The notes under the pieces: model-generated | Database searches by the model: none | Told to the model about the DNA's origin: nothing | The model's input: the letters and a program-made list of their open reading frames with translations, nothing else | Translations under genes and position numbers: made by a program | Source of the DNA: Geosiphon pyriformis | Lineage: Eukaryota > Glomeromycota > Glomeromycetes > Archaeosporales > Geosiphonaceae | Assembly: GCA_016748015.1 (NCBI GenBank) | Contig: JAAOMT010000575.1 | Coordinates: 23,298 to 87,297 of the forward strand | Direction of reading: 5' to 3' | DNA: 64,000 bases | In this document: positions 56,357 through 64,000 of the stretch, piece after piece | How the letters are laid out: every line of letters begins with the position of its first letter | Numbering within the stretch: position 1 is the stretch's first letter

Positions 56357-58349
56357 TTGTCTTCAGTTATTTCTTCCAATATATCTCTTTTTGTTGCTAT
56401 AGATCCAGTAAACACTTTGGCTGGTGGTTCTGATTTTATTTCAGCTGGGTTGGGAATCCAGTCTAACACTAAAAAAAAGGTGTATATTGAAAGTATCTAC
56501 TCTTATGGCCCTTCATACAGAAAGTCTAAGATTCTTAAAATTATTAGTAGTTTAGTAAATTTGTCAGCTAGTCCCATTTCTGTTAATGTCTTCCAAGCTG
56601 AAAGTAAGGAACATAAGATATTCTGAGATAGTGAAATTGAAAATGACAAATTCAGTATAAGTGGAGTGTTGAATGTTAAAAATTTAAAAACACAATAGCT
56701 GAAAAGACAAGCTATGTCAATTTCAATGCTTTGAATACAGACAACATGATGAATAACACAACTCCAAAAAAACATAAACAAAGACTTATATCTTGGGGCA
56801 ACTACCAAAAGTGCCATCTTTCAAAAATCTAAGTGATAATGATATTGAGTTGGTACTTCCAGCACTTAAATTTGTTGAGTCCAATCAGCTGCTATTTGCC
56901 AAGTTATATGTTCTGAAAAAACATAGCTTTGAACCAGTTAAATCATTTGTGTTAGATATTGAGCTATTTGTGGTATCTGGTAAGACTATTAGTGATAAAT
57001 TAATTTCTGCCAAAAAAATTTTTTATCATGTGAATGGTTTTGGAGGAGCTTTTATTTCCTTAAAATTCTTAGGAATTATCAGATTCTTCTTTATATCTGA
57101 ATCAAGTTTGAATAAGGCAAAGAATTTGGCAATTTGTGAAAAAATTCTGGTTAATAATGATGTAAGAAAAACAACTGGTCATACCAATTAGAAAACAATT
57201 GTTAAAAAAATCTTAGTAGATTTTTCTAAATCAGCAGTAAAAACAGTTTTTTCTAAATTTGGTAAAATTAATTCAATCAGACTACAGCTAATTGGTCTTT
57301 AACAGAAAGTTTTGATTAAGTTTGAATCTTCAGAAGTGGCCTGTTTAATTATTTCTAAATAGTCAGTTCTTGTAGGTAAGGATTTAGTACAGATGGTTCT
57401 GGCTGTTAATGACAAAGATTCATGGATAAATAGAGATTAGAATTGGATTCTGCTCTATACTCTTTCAATTGGTACTACTGTTTATAATTTGTCAAATTTG
57501 TTAAATTTATATGGTAGGAAGACCTGTTTCATTGGCCATAATTTGGTTTTATATGTTTACGATAAAAGTGCTGTCATTTATTTTGGTAATAAGAAGTCAA
57601 AAAATGCTGTTATTGGTTCTCTGCCAGTTTTCAAAGGTGTAAATTTGCACTGAAGAGGTCTTTTTTTGGCCTGCTGTGCTAAGTGTAAACAACTTAGTTA
57701 TGTCTCTAATGTGTGTTCAATGAGTAGAAATTTTGGTGTATATGATAAGCAGGTAGTAACCTCTCAAAATTGGGTTTGCTTGGCCAATATATATAAGAAA
57801 AAGCAGGCATCTATTGTTTGTCCAGTTTTTTTTGGTGGGAAAACTTGAACTTAAGTTGCTGATAGCTTTTCTTCTTAAGTAGTTCATTTTGTCACTTTTG
57901 GTGCTGGTTTATTTTCAGATGTAAAATCTCTCTTGTCAGGTTTCAACTCTTTTATGATTTCTAGTTTGAATAATCATTTAGCATCCTTGGAATACTCTTT
58001 GGAGCTTTTGACAGATTGGGTTTCTGCCATTGTGAAAAAGCTAAGCTTTGTGGAATTGGTATCTTTGGTGCTTTCATCTTTTGTTCTCTTTTTTTCTGTG
58101 TCTAAATCATCAATCTTGGGTTTGAAATCGAATATGGCTTTAGATGGTGCACCAGTACCACTGATTATCCCTCTCTCTGTTGTTAATGATGTTGCACTTA
58201 GTTCAAGTAGCTTCAAGGTGCAGACCAATAAAATAGATGGCTTAGAGATGAAGATGATATCTTCGGAAGAGTCAATTAGTTTAGTATTGGCTAGATTAGA
58301 TCAATTGTGCTTTGGTTTGGGTTTTCCATTATATTTTTTATCTCAATGA
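56357..58349 (+). pseudogene. LINE D ORF1
   Basis: Open pieces are 56357-56626, 56793-57191, 57666-57848 and 57933-58349. Blocks shared with copy B: KKIFYHVNGFGGAFISLKFL, the RRM-like region around NKDSWINRD/LLYTLSIGTTVYN, GKTCFIGHNLVLYVY, and SGFNSFMISSLNNHLASLEY with a C-terminal coiled coil. The zinc knuckle at 57675-57716 reads CAKCKQLSYVSNVC, so the His ligand is Tyr (CAT to TAT). Stops and frameshifts separate the pieces. Confidence 0.8.
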
Positions 58350-59220
58350 GTGGTCTGGTATGGAAATTTGCTATGTGCAATGTCCAAAGTATTAATGTCT
58401 TTGTAAAGCAAATGGACATTGTTCATTGGTATGTGAATTCTGATAGTTTTGTGTCTTTTGTTACAAAAACTAAATTGTGGTCTAGTGTCAAGCCATGGAT
58501 TGGTAATAAATTTAAGAATGTACATGTTTTTACATCTGGTCTGGATAAAGGATTTTTTGGTACTGGAGTGGCCATAATCATGAATGATTTATTGGTTTGT
58601 CATGTGTTTAAGATGGAAGAGATTCCTGGTCAGATTATTTTGGTGTGTCTTTTATTTAAGAACAAGCTTTTGGTTATGATTCTGGATTTATAAACTGGCA
58701 CTTCCTCTGAAACTAGGTTTGGTTAGGCTTTGGAGGTAAACTCTCTAATTGCAAAGACCATTAACTCTAGCACTTTTGTGGTATTGGGTGGGGATTTTAA
58801 TGAGAATAGGTTTGAGAAAAATATGAATTTTAAGTTCTGTTTGGAATTGAGTTTGGTCAATTCATTTGCCACTTATCATTTGATGAAGGCTCTCACATAG
58901 AGTAATTTCAAAGATGTTGAAAAAACAATTGATTACATTCTTGTCAGTAGAAATTTATCATCTGTTGTCACTAGTTATTAAGTCTGTTCTGTTTCCAATT
59001 TCTTCAACACTGATCACAATGCAGTTATGGTTTCAATCAGCTTGGATAGACTCTTGGATGTTTGTTTAAACAGTCTGTGCAAACAGACTAACAAAGATTG
59101 TTGGAAGTTTAGAATCAAGTATGCTAATAGCTCTAAATAAGCTGATTTTAAGGACTGTTCTTCTGCCAAGCTTTTAATAGTTGCTGATAAATTCTCTAAT
59201 ACTGTGTTCTGTGACAATAT
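58350..59220 (+). pseudogene. LINE D ORF2: AP-like endonuclease
   Basis: NVQSINVFVKQMDIVHWY, SFVTKTKLWSSVKPWIGN (canonical Glu of ETK is Lys), FTSGLDKGFFGTGVAIIMND, VVLGGDFNENRF (Asp kept), TIDYILVSRN and NTDHNAVMVS (Asp-His kept). It is complementary to copy B, which keeps the Glu but has lost the GDFN Asp. Stops occur at several Trp and Gln positions. Confidence 0.83.
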
Positions 59221-61270
59221 AAATGGTGTATGGATGATTTTAAAAAGGGTGATGGTAGAATCAGCTAATAAAATATTTTTAAAACATTGGTTTAGTGAGT
59301 TTCAGTGTTCAAAAAATAAACATTTTTTTAAGTTTTTTGGTTTGGAATTGTTGGTTGTCAAAATTGTTAGAAAATTCAGCTTTGGTAACATGTTTGAGGT
59401 TGATTATTTCGTGAAGATATGGTCAATTTTAGATGATGCTAAGGCTCATGATTTTGCTAATCTGATGTGTTTGAAAGTAAAATCTGTGGTGGTTTTCAAA
59501 CATTTGTCATTAACTTGTAAAGAATACAGAAAGTCTAAGATACATGAGTCAAAGTTGGCTAAAGAGACTTCTATTAAAAAAGTAATTACAATACATATGG
59601 AAAATTTTTGTTCTAACAAAGGTAGTATGATTCACAATGTTTTGGAGCAACTCTTTTACAAGGTAGTTTTGAATCACTTAGTGGTGAATGATGAGTTAGT
59701 TTTGGAACTAAAGGAAATGTTATCAAGTGTGAATAGAGTCATGAAGGATTGGACAAAAAAATGTACAGTGTCTTTGATGTTACCTAATCTCTGGGCTCAC
59801 TAGTATGTACCATTAAACTATATTAGGAATAATGCTTTTTTGGGCATAATAAATGCAATCAGTATGAATGAGTTGCTTTTGGTTGTTGGCAGTTTGCCTG
59901 ATAGTAAAGCTGTTGGCTTATCTGGCATTTCTAATAAACTGTGGAAGCATAATAGTAAGGATGTATTGGAATGCTTTTTGGTGCTATTGAATATGTGTTT
60001 GACTGTTGATAGTGTGTTTGCTTTGTGAAAGAGGGCTTGAATTTCAATGATTCCTAAATCTTATGACTGGAATGGAGTTCTTATAAACACATAGCTTTAA
60101 TCAAAACTGCTAGAAAAATCCTATCTAAAATTTTGTCTGATCATATTTGTTGGCATGTAACAAGTTCAATGTTCTCCAGAGCAATAATTTTTTGGTGTTG
60201 AGAAGTACATCCATACAATCTCTTGTGTTTACTGTTGGATCAGTGGTTAAGAATGCTCTTAAAAAGAATAGAGAGATTTGGTTGGTTCTGCAAGACATGC
60301 GGAAAATGTACAATTTAGTTGGATAGCACTACTTAAAAAATAACTTGTGATGCATCAAAATGTGTGAAAAATTCATCTGGTTTTTTGGTATATTTATGAA
60401 AATAGAATTAACAGAGTAATGACTGATTTTGGTTTGTCAGATGGTTATAGGGTGCTCAATAGATTGAATTAGGGTGAGATCTTTTTACCACTTCTGTGGA
60501 GAATCTTTTATGATCTACTTTTATGTAAAATTAAAAGACATGAACATTTGTGTGAGTACTAAATTGATACTAAGTTTGTTTTAAAGACTGGCAAAGTTGA
60601 GAATAGTGGTGGAATGACTACATTTTTTGTAGTAGGTGCATTTGTTAATAACACTATTTGGGTTGATAGTTGTTAAGCCTCCACTCAATATGCTTTGAAC
60701 ATTGCTAGCAAGTTCTTTAAGATCAATGATATTTCTATCAACAGTAAAAAAACAGTGGCTATTCTCATAAATTAGGGTGTTAGGGTCACTTCTTTGAGTA
60801 TTTATGATCAACCAATCATGATTGCCAAGAAAGATAATGTTTATTGTTATCTAGAAATTTTTTTGTCTACCAATGACTTGTCAAAGCCGAGTGTTACCAA
60901 GGCTTATTCTGATGTTTGTTTTTTTGTTAATATTGTGCTTTAAAAGGCTATTACAGATAAGTAATTCTCTTATTTGGTATCAGCTGTTTTGCAGCTTATA
61001 ATTAGTTATCAAACTCAATTCAGTTTTGTTTTGTCAAATATGTGTTGCAAGTAAAATATTATGGTCAGGAAAAGTCTCAAAATAAAAGTGTGTCTGCCTC
61101 ATAATTTTTCAAATACAGCTTTGCATCATCCTTTCTTGTATGGCTTAAAGCCTTTTGAGCAAGTGCAATCTAAAGCAAAGGTAGCTGCTCTGATCTTTTT
61201 TTCCAATAATGTAGATATTTTTGGATATTTGTTCAGTCATAGATTCTTGGACTTGCAAGTTCTGAATTAG
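59204..61270 (+). pseudogene. LINE D ORF2: reverse transcriptase
   Basis: The open piece 59204-59803 is the longest frame of this copy (KHWFSEFQCSKNKHFFKFFG, CKEYRKSKIHESKLAKETS). RT blocks follow: DSKAVGLSGISNKLWKH, RKMYNLVG-stop (canonical KAYDSVGW), GAFVNNTIWV (canonical FVDDT, both Asp changed to Asn, about 60637-60665) and NDISINSKKTVAI. Stops at 60470-60472 and 60560-60562 coincide with stops in copy B. Thumb pieces lie at 61061-61270 (LHHPFLYGLKPFEQVQSKAK). Confidence 0.83.
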
Positions 61271-61276
61271 GCTTCT

Positions 61277-62150
61277 TTGAATTCTTTGCAGTTTTTTGTC
61301 AAGATACATGTTAGTCTGGTAAACAACTTTTTGGCTGAAATGATAAAGATTTTTTTGGACAATAAGTTTTCATTGGCTAACAACTTTCTAAATGTCTTTT
61401 ATGGTTCTGGTCATTATCTATTGTCATTGATTCTTGAAAAGTTTTTGCATTTCAATTCTGTTCATTTTCTGAAGTGTTTTGGAGTTGCTTTTGGTGATCA
61501 GCTTTTTGATAAAAAGTGTGAAGTGTTAGATTGGAAGACTTTTTGTCATTAAAAAAGGCTGGATCCACATGGTTTTATTCCTTGCTGGTTTGTGGTTGTG
61601 TCTGAACATTTGTTGGGTTTAAGTTTTCTTTCATCTGGTTCTACTATATTCAATCAGCCATGTGGCATGGACATTCTTGGATTAGATGAGTTTTTTGTTG
61701 TAAAAGATGGTTTGCATAAGGTTTGGTCTGGCTTTTTTGAGGTGTTTACTGATGAATTGCTGAAGGATGCTGATACTGCTATAGTTACTAGTGATGTGGC
61801 TGTTTATTTTCTGGCTTTAAATCTATGTGTTTGTATTTCAGTCCATGGTTTTTTATCTTCTACTATGGCTGAACTGTAAACTGTTGCTTTGTCCTTGAAA
61901 TGTGTTCTATCTTCTTGTTTAGTAGTTTTGTATCTCAACAGCCAAGCTGCAATCAATTTTTGCATAGCTAAATTGTCATCTGCTGCACCTGACTTTTGCA
62001 ACTTATATTGGATAAAAAGATGTTATATTTCTAATTTGGTCAGAGAAAAAAATCTGAATGTAGCTTGGGTTAAGATTAGAGAACATTCAAAGATTCCCAG
62101 TAATATGAAGACCGACTTGGCAGCTGAGGTGGCTGCTTAGTCTTCTTTTT
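61277..62150 (+). pseudogene. LINE D ORF2: connection and RNase H
   Basis: Open pieces are 61277-61552 (VNNFLAEMIKIFLDNKFSLA, KCFGVAFGDQLFDKKCEVLD), 61592-61879 (EVFTDELLKDADTAIVTSDV, LSSTMAEL-stop) and 61889-62140 (VVLYLNSQAAINFCIAKLSS; WVKIREHSKIPSNMKTDLAA). The second catalytic Asp (LDSQAA in copy B) is Asn here, while the first Asp and the region after the His are kept. Inactive. Confidence 0.8.
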
Positions 62151-62379
62151 CACTGTTGGCTGGAGTGTATAAGCACTTTTTGGTGGCTAAGAACACAGCT
62201 ATTTCTGGTAATGCTTGTTATTTTGTCAGAAATATTTTTCGGTCAGTTAGTTAAGCTTATTGGGAAGCTGGCCCAAGTTATGATATGATTTCAGATATGT
62301 TGGTCAGACATGTAGACTAGATTGCTACCATAAAGATGTGGTATCCCAATTCTTATATGCTTGCTGGATTTACTAGTTG

Positions 62380-63050
62380 AAAGTTTTTTTGCCTATGCAC
62401 CTATTTAATGAAGGCTGTACACAAACAATTACCAATAGTGATTAAAAAGAGGATGTATGATAAGTATTACTCTGGGATGTTGTGTTTGCTGTGTGATGAG
62501 ATAGAGCTTTCTAATCATGCTTTTACTTGTGTTTGTAATGCTGGTGTTTGGAATGAGATCTTGGTTAAAGCTTTTGCATATTAATTTACTTTGGCTGGTA
62601 TTTCCAATTTATCTGTATCTGCCATTTTACAGATCCTATTTTAATGCTTCTTAAATGTTGGATTATATGCTATATTATATAAAAGATTTGTATTGAAAGA
62701 ATAGTTTAATAAAGTTTATGGTACTTTTGATAATAAGAAAGAGACTGCTGGTTAGATTGTTGATTTTGTAAGGTTTGTTATAAAGTTGCATCATAAAAAA
62801 GTGTGGTTGGTAAAGTCTAGTCACAGAGTAGATATGGAACAAGCTGGTTTGGTTCATGATAGTAATGTGGTTTTTGGGCTGTCTTGTAATGTGTTTTTGT
62901 TATTGTTTGATGACATAGTTAGCTTGTTTGGTGTAATTAAGTCTTTTGCAGTCAACTTTAGTCATTATAAGTCATGTTGTTTTTTTTTTGGTCTGAATAG
63001 TGCTATGCAGATTAATATAGAAGTCTTAGTATTGTCTTGTCTGGCCTAAG
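62380..63050 (+). pseudogene. LINE D ORF2: C-terminal region
   Basis: MKAVHKQLPIVIKKRMYDKY, LCLLCDEIELSNHAFTCVCN and the final piece 62786-63049 (HHKKVWLVKSSHRVDMEQAG, LLLFDDIVSLFGVIKSFAVN) correspond to copy B 48420-48990. The Cys-rich pattern suggests a zinc-binding RT-associated domain. The function is not established. Confidence 0.72.
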
Positions 63051-63165
63051 TAACTAGTTACATGTAGTAAGTACATGAGTCATGTTTAGTTTGGATTACT
63101 TAGTTTGGCTCTATATATTAGATAGCAATTGGGCTTTATTTATTAAATACATTAATAAAAAAATA

Positions 63166-64000
63166 AAATAAAAATTTTATAAAAAAACTACTTTTCTGTT
63201 ATAAATTTGAGTAAATAAATAACAAAAAAAATAATAAATATATAATTAAATTTATTAGTGTTTTAATAATTTAAATTATTTTTTTTATTAATTATTAAAA
63301 ATAAATACCAAAATTTTTTTATATTAAAAGTATTATTATTATTATTATTTTGTTGTTTAAAAATTTATAAAACTATAATATATATCTTTTAAATAATATA
63401 AATTTATTAATAAAAATAAATAATTAATAATTTTGTAAAAAATATAAAGTATTAATGTAAAAGTTATTAAATATAAATATATAAATATGTTTAAAATAAA
63501 AAATTAAATAAGCATTAAAATAAAAAATTGTTAAATACTTAAATAAAATAAAAACAAATAGTTTTTTTAATTTATATAGCTTAAATTATTGGTTATATAT
63601 AAAAAATATGTAAGTAATATTTTTGTTGCATATTTTAAGTTTTAATTAAATTATATTTAATTAATACATACAAATAACATTATTAAATTTGTTTTATTTA
63701 TAAATTAAATATATAAATTTTATTTAATAAGTTTAAAATTAATATAAAGTTATATATATATATATAATAATAATAAAAATATATTTAATACTGGTTTAAT
63801 TTTTTCCAATTTTAAAATTTACAATTATTTTTATTTTAAAATAATAAAACGAATTTTATTCAATATTAAAATATATAAAACAATAATAATGTTAATTTAA
63901 CAAAACAAAAATAATTTAATGAATATAATACAATAATTATTAAAAAAACAATTATATTATAGAGTAAAAACTCTTGTAATTTAACAAAGACGGGTTTGTA
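63166..64000. other. AT-rich end of the window with a faint LINE-tail relic
   Basis: Nearly all A/T. A stretch at about 63565-63660 (TAGCTTAAATTATTGGTTAT, ATATGTAAGTAATATT) resembles the LINE 3' tail and may be another decayed one, but the match is weak. An AT dinucleotide run lies at about 63750-63768. Confidence 0.4.

Larger units (their letters stand above)
56280..63165 (+). mobile_element. LINE copy D, near full length, inactive
   Basis: Same architecture as copy B: ORF1 (about 56357-58340), ORF2 (about 58350-63050) and the family tail (63030-63150: AAGTAACTAGTTACATGTAG, TATATTAGATAGCAATTGGG). Its start resembles the start of copy A closely, so A and D are one subfamily. More stops and more A/T changes are visible than in B. 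Confidence 0.87.

Noticed and set aside
1-64000. tRNA or rRNA genes
   Set aside because: I looked for GC-richer stem segments and TTC-A-containing T-loops but found none convincing. A tRNA-scan and rRNA profile search would settle it.

Overview
The window looks like nuclear DNA of an arbuscular mycorrhizal fungus (Glomeromycotina, Rhizophagus/Gigaspora type). The base composition is extremely AT-rich. Genes are small and multi-exon, with short GT-AG introns. The surviving host genes or relics (BTB-BACK-TLDc, class 3 lipase, membrane-anchored P450, tyrosine-kinase-like kinase) belong to families that are large in these fungi. No rRNA, tRNA or CRISPR array was recognised. The taxonomic call is inference from gene content, not a search.

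Layout. 1-12 kb is the gene-bearing part: a five-exon, 191-residue four-membrane-segment protein (1854-2786), a doubly broken BTB-BACK-TLDc gene (4350-5881), a small possible membrane protein (6800-7054), and a four-exon class 3 lipase-fold protein (10064-11373) whose nucleophile serine is replaced by glycine. 13-17 kb on the minus strand holds a decayed cytochrome P450 interrupted by a 1328-bp Tc1/mariner element (15325-16652) with an exact TA duplication; the coding frame on the two sides rejoins at that TA. 17-25 kb is very AT-rich and holds only relics: a possible decayed gene (about 18.6-19.6 kb) and a protein kinase relic (about 21.8-22.55 kb).

25.2-35.7 kb is a dead Ty3/gypsy LTR retrotransposon on the minus strand (5' LTR 35190-35738, 3' LTR 25216-25979). 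Its order is Gag with zinc knuckle, protease, a dUTPase-like domain, RT, RNase H, integrase and a small C-terminal ORF. A further 875-bp solo LTR sits inside gag. 35.8-63.2 kb is a graveyard of non-LTR (LINE) retrotransposons: copy A (minus, very decayed), copy B (plus, best preserved), fragments C1 and C2 with an inverted tail between them, a lone 3' tail, and copy D (plus). Two more LTRs (49276-49891 and 55037-55774) lie among them. The LINEs carry ORF1 with a zinc knuckle and ORF2 with AP-like endonuclease, RT, RNase H and a C-terminal region.

The genes do not form an operon or pathway. The main story is a gene-bearing flank next to a nested transposon compartment in which every mobile element is inactivated. 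The most unusual items are the dUTPase domain in the Ty3 polyprotein, the lipase-fold protein without its catalytic serine, and the two insertions (Tc1 in the P450, LTR in gag) whose target sites can be read from protein continuity.
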